Of a stretch of 64,000 nt of DNA, positions 11,205 to 19,949 are shown piece by piece. Each line of letters opens with the position of its first letter. Positions within the stretch are counted from its first letter, which is position 1. The position numbers were made by a program, and so were the translations under genes. The notes beneath the pieces were generated by a model, which made no database searches, was not told the origin of the DNA, and saw nothing but the letters and a program-made list of their open reading frames with translations. This stretch comes from Pomphorhynchus laevis (taxonomy: Eukaryota > Acanthocephala > Palaeacanthocephala > Echinorhynchida > Pomphorhynchidae): NCBI GenBank assembly GCA_012934845.2, contig WNNJ02003253.1, forward strand, positions 30,933-94,932, given 5' to 3'.

Positions 11205-12237
11205 TTGCTTTCCATATTAGGGCAAACAACGATAAACGATATTACCCGTCAATTAATAACCCTCCCCTTAAGACATGGTGGATTGGGAATAAGCGATCCA
11301 TCCGAAAAACCTGAAAATGAATATATAAGATCAATGAGAATGTGCGAGCCATCACTAGCGGGAATTTCTGGAAATGAGCTAAGACATCAGCAATATAGCC
11401 TTGCGTCTCTGATAAGGGCAGAAAAGGATCAATTCGCACATGGAAAATTGGCAAATCTTACTATTAACAAGCTTGAGATATCAGAGGTAGTCCGACAAGC
11501 CAGTTGTAAGGGGCATCCTCATGGTTATCATCGAAGCCGTTGAAACACTTAGGCTACACTATGACAAAAATAGCATTCCATGATGCTGTAGCCGCCCGTT
11601 ACAACTGGATACCGCCGAATTGTCCTTTAGTATGTGCATGTGGTGAAACTTTTTCTGTGAGACACGCTCTAGCATGCCAAACTGGTGGACTCCCCATTGT
11701 CAGACACAATGTAGTCCGTGACTTTCTGTCCGAAAAAATCACAAAAGTAGGATGCACTGTGACAGTAGAGCCAGTACTGCAGCGGGTTCCAGAACACCTG
11801 ATCTTCACGAGCGCCTCCACATGTCGAAATCCCAATGCTCGCTCGGACATTTGTTGTGATGGCCTATTCGGTGATAGGACGACCCGGTCCATGATGGACA
11901 TCTATGTTTTCAGTCGTCCTACATTATGGGAACATCGAACCCCTACGTCTACCATGAAAACCGTAAGCAAAGCAAATATGGGGAACGTATTGCTAGAATC
12001 GAACTGTCGAAATTCTACCCAGTGGTCATGTCATCTCTCGGAGGAGTTGGTCCGAGTGCACAAATAATCTTACAGAGGGTAGCGTTAAAATCAGCAATCC
12101 GTCATGGCTTACAATATGGGGAATGCATTCAACGACTACGCACTGCATTAAGCTTCAAATTGGCAAAGATGGCTTCTACGTGTATCAGAGCAGCACGTAC
12201 CCGAAATCCGGAACATCGAACAGTTTTAATGTAGAAG
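11205..12237 (+). pseudogene. C-terminal CCHC and restriction-like endonuclease region of the element
   Basis: Two or three overlapping open frames cover this part. They contain a CCHC knuckle (CACGETFSVRHALAC near 11630-11675), then GGLPIVRHN and an acidic-residue pair (…ARSDICCDGLFG… and MMDIYVF). The RHN-(P/R)D-D arrangement after a CCHC is the signature of the R2-type restriction-like endonuclease that nicks the target. The last ~100 codons (…PVVMSSLGGVGPSA…) form an extra conserved tail. The segment is broken. Confidence 0.6.
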
Positions 12238-12623
12238 ATTGTGTTATATGGGCCCATTTGCGGGAACCCTCATTATGTATTCAATAATAAATATTTTATT
12301 TAAAAAAACATCATGGGAATTCGTTAGGTTTTTCCTCTTGTGCTTGCTCTATCGCTATGTGAAAGTTATTTTCTCTTTCAGAAATCTTGATTAGTCCAAA
12401 CTACTCTTTACATTATACGATTTCCCTCTGTATTTACTCTTCCGTTGTAGACCTTGTATAATTATATCATTCTAAAGGTCTTATTTGAACGCTTATTATG
12501 CTAACAATTTTTGTTACTAGACACTAAACGTATTCAATTCTCCAGTAGTATCAATATTCAACCATTTGATTACTAAATCACACACCTCTACGATGCCATA
12601 ATTCGTGACGGATACGACAGTAT

Positions 12624-13025
12624 TTATGTGGTCTGTATGTACCCTGTATTATCTATTATATTAAGTCCCTTACTACTAAAATATCCTGATATTTTCCATT
12701 TATACTCAATTATTGTTGTTTTATAGGGCTTTGTTGTCAAATTAATGTGACTTAATTTACCTAAGTTGTAGTTTGCAACATGTATGCACACTCTGTTATG
12801 ACAATGTATATTAGTAACGTCATAGCGGCTTCTCTTCTCAATTTCAATTAAACTCAAGTTTATTATTTCCTCAAAAGTACAGTATTTACTTGTTATAGTC
12901 AATTTTATAATTAACGAGCTCTTCCCTTTTGCTGAAGACGCTTTGGATAAACTCGGTCGCCTTTTGCGACTGATAAGATTCTTGTGGGTGTGCGGCGCAT
13001 CCAGCAAAAGTGTTTGTGCTCGCAT
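12624..13025 (-). CDS. Unassigned 133-codon open frame
   Basis: ATG-initiated, with a basic Ser/Lys-rich N-terminus (ISRKRRPSLSKASSAKGKSS, residues 18-37) followed by mixed hydrophilic sequence. It has no recognised domain. It is longer than expected by chance in AT-rich DNA, but the local Lys/Ile/Asn-rich composition makes long spurious frames possible. It could be one exon of a host gene. Confidence 0.2.
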   Translation of the reverse strand: MRAQTLLLDAPHTHKNLISRKRRPSLSKASSAKGKSSLIIKLTITSKYCTFEEIINLSLIEIEKRSRYDVTNIHCHNRVCIHVANYNLGKLSHINLTTKPYKTTIIEYKWKISGYFSSKGLNIIDNTGYIQTT

Positions 13026-13238
13026 TTTCGGATTATCGAAAATGAATATTGAAATTTACTAAAATTACGAATTTTATTATATTAAAATTGAATTCTAAAT
13101 GTACTTTAAAAATAAGATTTAATTTATGAAATTGCTGCCAATGTCTATAAGTGTAAAATAAAAAATATATTATTTTGACCCAATCCTTGATACAACTTCT
13201 AATTCGGAAGAGGATAGGAAATACGAAATATTTTTTTT

Positions 13239-13370
13239 TGCATTTTTATTTCGCTATGTTCTGTTAACGAAACTAGCTAAACGAATTTGGTAAATAAATT
13301 CGGAAAATAAATTTATTCGATATTAATAAATTTTTGCATTTTTATTTCGCTATGTTCTGTTGACGAAACT
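13239..13370 (+). repeat. Direct repeat pair, about 38 bp
   Basis: 13239-13276 and 13333-13370 share GCATTTTTATTTCGCTATGT and the bases after it with one or two differences, about 94 bp apart. Confidence 0.6.
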
Positions 13371-14102
13371 AGTGAAATGTAGCATTAACATGAAAAATAT
13401 AATAACATTATAAAATAAAATGCTTTCTTTGTGAATAAATGTATTTGTATGATATAACGATATATTTCATTTTTAATTGATTTTGTCAATACCGAAATGT
13501 TAAGAGGCTAATAAGTTATTATTTTTTAATAATAAATGATAACAGATAATTTTTAAACTCTGGATCAGTATCTACGAAATGCAAAATAATTTGTTATTTT
13601 TACATTTCTTGATTCTGCTAGCATAACAAGAAAAAACACGTTATCACCTAATAAAAAGCTAATGTTTTTTTCTGATTATTATTTAATTTCTTACACCAAC
13701 CCCAGTGTAGATGTTTGTGAAATTGCTAATTTCGTATCTCTTAAAAATTTTTATTGCTCAAATGCACCGATGATATGTTTATCTACTCTGTAGACAAATA
13801 AATTTTCGGACTTGAATAAAATCAGATATTATCAATACAAATAACTTGATTTTTTTAATTTTAAGTTTATTGCCTATACATTATATTGCTCAATATGCAA
13901 ATTCAATATTACAACAAACTTATAAACTCATCGTGGTTTTTATACGCCTCTTCGTTTTTCAATTCTCTTCTAGTATCGGATATATTTGAAGTTCGTTCAT
14001 TATAGTTAATAATTTTTTACAGGAAAGTAGACAATTTAATACTTTTGCCAATTTTCATTGACCACAAACATCGGGCTTTCATTTTCAGTATTTTATGCTG
14101 CT

Positions 14103-14262
14103 ATATTTGGTTTCCATGCCCATGATTTAGAAATAATACTGAACTGTATTTTTCTCGTGTGGATAATTTATTATGCTTAAGCATAGGATCAGATGACACA
14201 CGAATAAATGTTATATTTGGTTTCCGAGTCCCTGATTTAGAAATAACTGAACTGTATATAAC
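14103..14262 (+). repeat. Direct repeat pair, about 48 bp
   Basis: 14103-14150 and 14214-14262 share ATATTTGGTTTCC, CATGATTTAGAAATAA/CCTGATTTAGAAATAA and ACTGAACTGTAT. This is a small local duplication. Confidence 0.55.
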
Positions 14263-14947
14263 ATTTATGTTCCTAAGTTCAAAAATCCTATTTTATTATC
14301 GTGGCTATTACATTTTACTATTTCGTATATTACGCCGGCTGTTTTAAAATAACGATTAAAATAGATAATTAGATATTACACGTAATCCAAATTATTCAAA
14401 ATAAATTAAAATAAATGACAAATACTTAAGATCTATTGTTATTCATCATTTCTAATAATTTATAATTAGGTTAATGCCTTAGAGACAGAAATGACGTTTA
14501 AAGAAATAATATATCACGTGATAATTTGTGATTATATCTTCAAAATTTCAATTCTTATGAATCAATGTTTAATTCGGTCATATAAAAATTCAACCCATAT
14601 ATTTGCTGACACGTACGCAGGGTATATATTACTGGGTCACGTGACGTAAATCGAATAATAGGATATAATATAAATTTCACATTTTAATAGTCAATATCTA
14701 AGAATTTAAAATATTTTAACTATTAAATTTTATTAATAATTTCACGGAATATGTTGAGACTATGTTGAAATGTCAACGACAATCCTTCCGTTCTATAAGT
14801 AGCATAATTACCGTAATTTGCCCCTAATTAGAGTGCTAAGATATACTCTAAATTTCACGTTAACGTATTTTAAGATCACAGTTCATTTAACGCTCAGTTG
14901 ATTTGACTTTCTGTAAAATTTGTATGGATTACTCGATTATAACTTGG

Positions 14948-15494
14948 TAGTTAAAAATTTGAATAATTTTCTAGCCTGACAAGGCGAGTACATATATGAT
15001 TTTCTGGTTAGCAGTTTCTCATTTAATATCTATACATTGCGATAATTAACCTGGTAAGTTAAATGATAATTCGTGCATTCTCCGTTTTGCCAGCAATTGT
15101 GCGAAATTCTTGCACAAATTTGTGCGAAATTGTCGATTATCAGTTACGATCGTGATTATGGATATTTGCACTTCCATCGTCACCTCCACATTGTTCAAGT
15201 TTCGGTTATATTCCATTGTTATCGTCGTGTCAATATATATATTCAGCTGCTTTATTTCAATAAAAAAGTTATTTTTCTTTCAAAATATCGGCGTTCACAC
15301 TAAAATTAATTGACCACCACGGAAACTCAACAATAAAATGTATATAGTTACCCTGTTGTTACACAACCTTACTCCATACTGAATGATAACAGAATACATC
15401 TTTATTATTTTACTCCGATTTTTTACTGTGGTTTTTATTTCACTGAAATATTGATAAACCTCTTATCACAGGTATGTGTTTGTTGTTTGAATTA
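14948..15494 (+). repeat. First copy of a 547-bp tandem duplication
   Basis: The second copy starts directly after it at 15497-15573 and continues at 19480-19949, on the far side of a LINE insertion. The offset is 549 bp before the LINE. I saw no difference in the ~470 bp that lie beyond the LINE, but about four differences in the first 77 bp. No recognised gene; a 76-codon open frame inside it is not protein-like. Confidence 0.75.
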
Positions 15495-15496
15495 AT

Positions 15497-15573
15497 TAGT
15501 TAAAAATTTGAATAATTTTATAGCCTGACAAGGCGAGTACATATATGATTTCCTGGTTAGCCCTTTCTCATTT
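15497..15573 (+). repeat. Start of the second tandem copy, up to the LINE insertion
   Basis: Corresponds to 14948-15024 with four differences in 77 bp. The last ten bases (TTTCTCATTT) are the left target-site duplication. Confidence 0.75.
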
Positions 15574-15703
15574 TATATTATAATAAGATTTTCTTACTAG
15601 TACAAAAAACAGTGATAAATAATGTGATTAAAAAAGTAAGTTAAAAAAGAAAAACAAGAATCTCTATCTTTTCTATTCAAGTCTTCTTACTGATATTACA
15701 GCC

Positions 15704-18250
15704 TCAAATCCAGAGGGATCTGAGCCCCCCCCAACCTATCCAACACGCCGCCTTCCGACTGAACCAACCGGGGTCTTTCACTCCCCGAAGAGTCCAGTCG
15801 GTGCGGACTATGCTGGGTAACCGCGAGACGAGGAGCTTAAGAAACCTTAGTCTTTGCTCTGGGGGACGTCCTCTTGAAAAGAAGACTAATCCCGAGATAG
15901 CCCAAGTGCCCCAAAGGCGCACTTGGGTTTTCCCATTCAACGACAGATGCTGAGCCCGTTTCAGGGCCCACCTAGCTTTCTTCAGGATACGTTTGAGTCT
16001 ATCCAGGTCAGCTTTCCCTGACCAGTTCACCGTAACGGTGAAACCCAGGTATTTTACTCGACTTGTAAAGGTGGGCAGTGGTTCTGAGGCAAAAATGGAG
16101 GAGAGCGCAGAGAGTGCTAATCTCTTAAGTTTTTGCTTCGTCGCAGGTGATCCATGAAAGACAACCACCTGCGATTTGGCGGAGCTTAAAATAAGGTTAG
16201 ATATGGGTAACTGATCTTTTAATCTTAAAAAGAAACGGCTGATGTCAGAGACTACGTCTTTACACCTGTGTCCAGTGAACAGGGCTGTGGTGTCATCAGC
16301 GTACACCACAAGACGTTGTTCGCGTTTAAATATTTTGAATAGATTAATAGAGGCAGCAAGATATAAGATAGGAGAAAGTGGGGATCCTTGAGGTACACCA
16401 GTAATAGGGTAGAACTGACGTGCATCAGGGTCGTCTTCATAGTAAAATCGCTTGGTATACAGCAGGATCTCCACCCTGTTCACAATTCTCGCAGGCAACC
16501 CGAGGGACCTGAGAGAAGAGATCACAAAAGGAATGGAGATGCGGTCAAATGCAGCAGAAAAGTCAAGGAAAACAGCCACAACTAGACGATGGCTATTATC
16601 CCGACAAAACTGCTCCACCTCACCAACTGCTGAATGGACCGAGCGACCTTTGACGAACCCATGAAAGCTTGGAGGGATCAAATTACGCCTACTTAAATGG
16701 TCGCGGATTTTACGCGCAAGCGCTTTTTCGTAAATCGATATGAGGGCATTTTGAATCGAAATGGGTCGCAGATCTTTAGGGCATGAGCAGGATTTTTTCT
16801 TAGGAAGAAAAACTCGCTTACTATTATTGATGCCTGCTACATCGGATGGGGATGCTAAAAGCATTGAGACGGCCACCTCTCTTCTCTGATCAGCTGTCAA
16901 AAGCTGACAGACACGAGAAGAAAGTGGAGCGAAGGATTTGGAGGTGCCCGGGAGTGGACCCCAGGAGTTAAGAATATCCGTAACAGATATATCCCTACTC
17001 CTGAAGTTACACCAAGGCGGGATTGGTTGAGGTGATTGAGTGGCTCCATAGTTGTGTAGGGCTAGTGACTCCTCCAAAACTTTTTCAAGGCCTACATTCC
17101 CTATCCAACTCAATGCTCTATCCTTCCAGCAAACAAACTTCTCCTTCTTGAAAATCTTCCAAAAGGAAGACTGAGAAGGATTAAGACGAGCGATACTCGT
17201 CCTATCCCTACTCAGCTGGAACCTGTATCTAGTGCTCCAGTATTCATTCGAGAGGGCCTGTTTGGCGGAAGCAGAGAGATTGGGGAGGTTCAGTAATTTT
17301 GCTAGGACCTTGAGTTTCGTCGGAGTGGGATTGTATATACGACCTTTATAGGTAGTCGATAGAATCGCAGTAGCTTGCGAAGAGAGGTAGGTATTGAATT
17401 CGGTTAAACTCTCATTTCCTATTCTGGGGAAGAGTCGGATTGCCGCCTGAAAGAAGGCCACTCTGATCGGATCAAAGTGAAACCTCCTTCTCAGCAACGT
17501 ATCCTCCTCTATCCTCCAACGAATGAGGTCATGAGAGGTGGACAATTGCTGGCGCGACTGCTCCGTGCAGAGGGGTTTTAACAGCCACCTCGAGTGAAGC
17601 AGTAAAATGTCGAGGATTGAATTTGTTGATGTGCAATGAAAGGTAGGGGATGGTGGTTTGTGAATAAGATAACCATTCCTAGCTCTGCGAAGTGCTGCAT
17701 TGATCCAACGACCAGTTCTGTCGTTAAAATCCCCAAGAATCATGTCATAACCGCTGTCAATAATACTATCCAGGAGTTCACGGTTCTTGTGAATTTCCCC
17801 TGGACGGATGTAGACATTGGCTAGACTGAGGCGTTTACCGTTCTTACTGAGTGAAACTACTAAACAAGACATGGCTGGACAAGTAAAGTTTAATAGGAGG
17901 GAGGATCTTAATGAGGATTTAACTAAGGTCAAGAGTCCTTGAGACGAAGAGGAGTGAGGTGGGGTTATATACGGAGTATAGTGGGAACATATATGCTTTG
18001 GGATAAATCGAGTAAGGTCCTGGGGGAGACGGATAGACCGCGTCTCCTGAAGGACTATAACATCTGCGTCTCTACCAGATAGAAGTCTAAGGGCAGAAGC
18101 ACCTCCCGAATTCCACTGAATGATATTCAGTGAAAAAGGCTCGGGTTTACTCACCATTGTGTTAGATAAGATTGACGGGGAAGCTATCCTAGACAGAGCT
18201 AGGTGCGGGAAGGTTGCCCTTCCCACCACTAGCTCCATCCAGGGTCGCAA
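15704..18250 (-). CDS. LINE ORF2: APE endonuclease and reverse transcriptase
   Basis: The frame opens at 18250 (848 codons) and overlaps the end of ORF1. The ATG at 18157 (residue 32, MVSKPEPFS), just after the ORF1 stop, is a more likely start because the endonuclease begins right there. APE-type endonuclease motifs: QWN (45-47), QET (68-70), VYIRPG (146-151), GDFN (173-176), D214 and a C-terminal TSHD (238-241). RT: motif A FLDFSAAFD (561-569), motif B GVPQGSPLS (618-626), motif C YADD (650-653). There is no RNase H domain. The product would nick target DNA and prime reverse transcription from it. The usual Asp before the catalytic His of SDH reads Ser here. Confidence 0.88.
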   Translation of the reverse strand: MRPWMELVVGRATFPHLALSRIASPSILSNTMVSKPEPFSLNIIQWNSGGASALRLLSGRDADVIVLQETRSIRLPQDLTRFIPKHICSHYTPYITPPHSSSSQGLLTLVKSSLRSSLLLNFTCPAMSCLVVSLSKNGKRLSLANVYIRPGEIHKNRELLDSIIDSGYDMILGDFNDRTGRWINAALRRARNGYLIHKPPSPTFHCTSTNSILDILLLHSRWLLKPLCTEQSRQQLSTSHDLIRWRIEEDTLLRRRFHFDPIRVAFFQAAIRLFPRIGNESLTEFNTYLSSQATAILSTTYKGRIYNPTPTKLKVLAKLLNLPNLSASAKQALSNEYWSTRYRFQLSRDRTSIARLNPSQSSFWKIFKKEKFVCWKDRALSWIGNVGLEKVLEESLALHNYGATQSPQPIPPWCNFRSRDISVTDILNSWGPLPGTSKSFAPLSSRVCQLLTADQRREVAVSMLLASPSDVAGINNSKRVFLPKKKSCSCPKDLRPISIQNALISIYEKALARKIRDHLSRRNLIPPSFHGFVKGRSVHSAVGEVEQFCRDNSHRLVVAVFLDFSAAFDRISIPFVISSLRSLGLPARIVNRVEILLYTKRFYYEDDPDARQFYPITGVPQGSPLSPILYLAASINLFKIFKREQRLVVYADDTTALFTGHRCKDVVSDISRFFLRLKDQLPISNLILSSAKSQVVVFHGSPATKQKLKRLALSALSSIFASEPLPTFTSRVKYLGFTVTVNWSGKADLDRLKRILKKARWALKRAQHLSLNGKTQVRLWGTWAISGLVFFSRGRPPEQRLRFLKLLVSRLPSIVRTDWTLRGVKDPGWFSRKAACWIGWGGLRSLWI

Positions 18251-19418
18251 CCCCTAGAGCAATATCTTCATTTCCCAAGGCCAAATTCAGGAGCTTTCCA
18301 ATTTTTATTGGGGGGACGGTCCGGGCGGACGCGTCCCTTTTCTTTGATTTAGGAATAGCAACTTCGGACGGTACTGGCGGCGCCGAAAGGAGGGCCCCTA
18401 GAAGAAGAGCCAGCATTTGCTGGATTTGTGCTAAAATCTTCTTTTTTGTGTTATCCAATAAGTATAGTAAATCTTTGTTGGAAACTGAATCGGAGGAACT
18501 ATCGGTCGTGACTTTGGCATAGCTTTTGTTAGGGGAAGAAGCAACTGGCATATACTTGTTTCGATATTCTTTAAAGGATCGGCAACGGTGAGACCACGCT
18601 GGGTGATCTCCGCCACAGTTACAACAGACCGGATTGGCATCGCATCTGTCACCACTCGACAAGGAGGGGCATAGAGCGTTCGTGCAGACGCCGCATATTT
18701 TTAATTCTTTACAAGTGGAGGCCCAATGCCCCCACCTATGACAATGATTACAATGAGGAAACGTCAAGTTGTTTGTTTCTATGATTGAGAACTTTAAATT
18801 ATATCCTATAAAGGGATTAACTGAATTTGTGCACAAGGTGTGTGCGTTATCAACATCGCAGGTGACGAACGCCACTGGGAGAGCGTCCCCGGATTTGGAA
18901 TTTAAAGTCCGAATTGAGCCGAGTTTATATTGTTTTTTGAGAATCTCAGTGTCTTTAGCATCCAAAAACTGAGGAAAATTAGTGACTTTTAATGTAGCCT
19001 GGATAGGCTTTAGCTCTAATGTTCCCAATTGGGACAGATGTTTATCGAAGTAAGATTTATAAGCTACCATCAGATCGTGGGTAGCGAACGAAATTCTTAA
19101 TGAATTTGATATTATCTTGATATTATTAAAGACTACCCTGTTTGGGTAGTCTTGTACAAACTTTCGTAGAAAAACATTGAATAACAAATGCCTTTCGGTG
19201 GGCTTGGTGGCCATAATAATCGCCAAATTGTTTTGTTTTCGTAACGGGGGGAGATCCCCCGAGTCAGAATTTATGTTAACTGAAACATCACTTACCTGAA
19301 AGTCTTGTAATGTCGATTTAAAGTTAGAAAATACCTTCTTTCCATCTGAATTCATTGAAGTATCAGTGTTTTTTTGGAATATTCTTGTTTTCGAATTGTT
19401 TGATCCTCCGTCAGTCAC
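18189..19418 (-). CDS. LINE ORF1: gag-like RNA-binding protein with CCHC knuckles
   Basis: 409 residues. A Ser/Asp-rich N-terminus (1-65), a central region (65-215) with alternating helix and strand character that may be RRM-like, then a cysteine-rich block: CNHCHRWGHWASTC (223-236), a longer CGVC...C...C variant (242-265) and CCNCGGDHPAWSHRC (265-279). These are nucleic-acid-binding knuckles of the kind seen in Jockey/I/R1-group ORF1 proteins, which package element RNA. The C-terminal tail is basic and Ser-rich. It ends 31 bp before the likely ORF2 start. Confidence 0.85.
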   Translation of the reverse strand: MTDGGSNNSKTRIFQKNTDTSMNSDGKKVFSNFKSTLQDFQVSDVSVNINSDSGDLPPLRKQNNLAIIMATKPTERHLLFNVFLRKFVQDYPNRVVFNNIKIISNSLRISFATHDLMVAYKSYFDKHLSQLGTLELKPIQATLKVTNFPQFLDAKDTEILKKQYKLGSIRTLNSKSGDALPVAFVTCDVDNAHTLCTNSVNPFIGYNLKFSIIETNNLTFPHCNHCHRWGHWASTCKELKICGVCTNALCPSLSSGDRCDANPVCCNCGGDHPAWSHRCRSFKEYRNKYMPVASSPNKSYAKVTTDSSSDSVSNKDLLYLLDNTKKKILAQIQQMLALLLGALLSAPPVPSEVAIPKSKKRDASARTVPPIKIGKLLNLALGNEDIALGVATLDGASGGKGNLPAPSSV

Positions 19419-19469
19419 GGTATAATTTATTGAAATACGGCTATAATTGAAAAAATAATAGTCTTTTGG

Positions 19470-19949
19470 TTTCTCATTTAATATCTATACATTGCGATAA
19501 TTAACCTGGTAAGTTAAATGATAATTCGTGCATTCTCCGTTTTGCCAGCAATTGTGCGAAATTCTTGCACAAATTTGTGCGAAATTGTCGATTATCAGTT
19601 ACGATCGTGATTATGGATATTTGCACTTCCATCGTCACCTCCACATTGTTCAAGTTTCGGTTATATTCCATTGTTATCGTCGTGTCAATATATATATTCA
19701 GCTGCTTTATTTCAATAAAAAAGTTATTTTTCTTTCAAAATATCGGCGTTCACACTAAAATTAATTGACCACCACGGAAACTCAACAATAAAATGTATAT
19801 AGTTACCCTGTTGTTACACAACCTTACTCCATACTGAATGATAACAGAATACATCTTTATTATTTTACTCCGATTTTTTACTGTGGTTTTTATTTCACTG
19901 AAATATTGATAAACCTCTTATCACAGGTATGTGTTTGTTGTTTGAATTA
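19470..19949 (+). repeat. Rest of the second tandem copy, beyond the LINE
   Basis: Reads identically to 15015-15494 (constant offset 4,455). The first ten bases are the right target-site duplication. Confidence 0.8.

Larger units (their letters stand above)
9200..12306 (+). mobile_element. Nearly complete RLE-type (R2/NeSL/Hero-like) retroelement, broken
   Basis: Order of parts: an N-terminal cysteine cluster; a reverse transcriptase with motifs A (LQLDANNAFN), B (TQGDPLTM) and C (WYADDGH); and a C-terminal CCHC knuckle plus RHN and D...D residues like those of the restriction-like endonuclease in R2-type elements. A 3' UTR follows with an AATAAA-like signal and a short A run at 12300-12306. 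The reading frame is interrupted about four times, so this copy is dead but young. There are no LTRs. I recall close relatives as abundant, poorly classified RT proteins in cnidarians, molluscs and fish; that recollection is not checked here. Confidence 0.7.
12307..14947. other. Long AT-rich intergenic region
   Basis: Apart from the unassigned minus-strand frame and the two direct-repeat pairs listed separately, I see nothing I can support here. Confidence 0.5.
15574..19469 (-). mobile_element. Complete Jockey-like LINE with 10-bp target-site duplication
   Basis: 3,896 bp on the minus strand. Flanked by TTTCTCATTT at 15564-15573 and 19470-19479, which is once present in the uninterrupted tandem copy at 15015-15024, so these are target-site duplications. 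A 5' UTR of about 51 bp, ORF1, ORF2 and a ~130-bp 3' UTR are present, with a 3' end of TATTATAATA instead of a long poly(A). Both ORFs are open end to end. This is the youngest element in the window. Relatives: 8796-9060, 43270-43430 and 60050-61858. Confidence 0.85.

Noticed and set aside
15073-15303. 76-codon open frame present twice (also 19528-19758)
   Set aside because: Its two copies come from the same tandem duplication, and the sequence is Cys/His/Tyr-rich noise without a domain. A second frame of similar length overlaps it.
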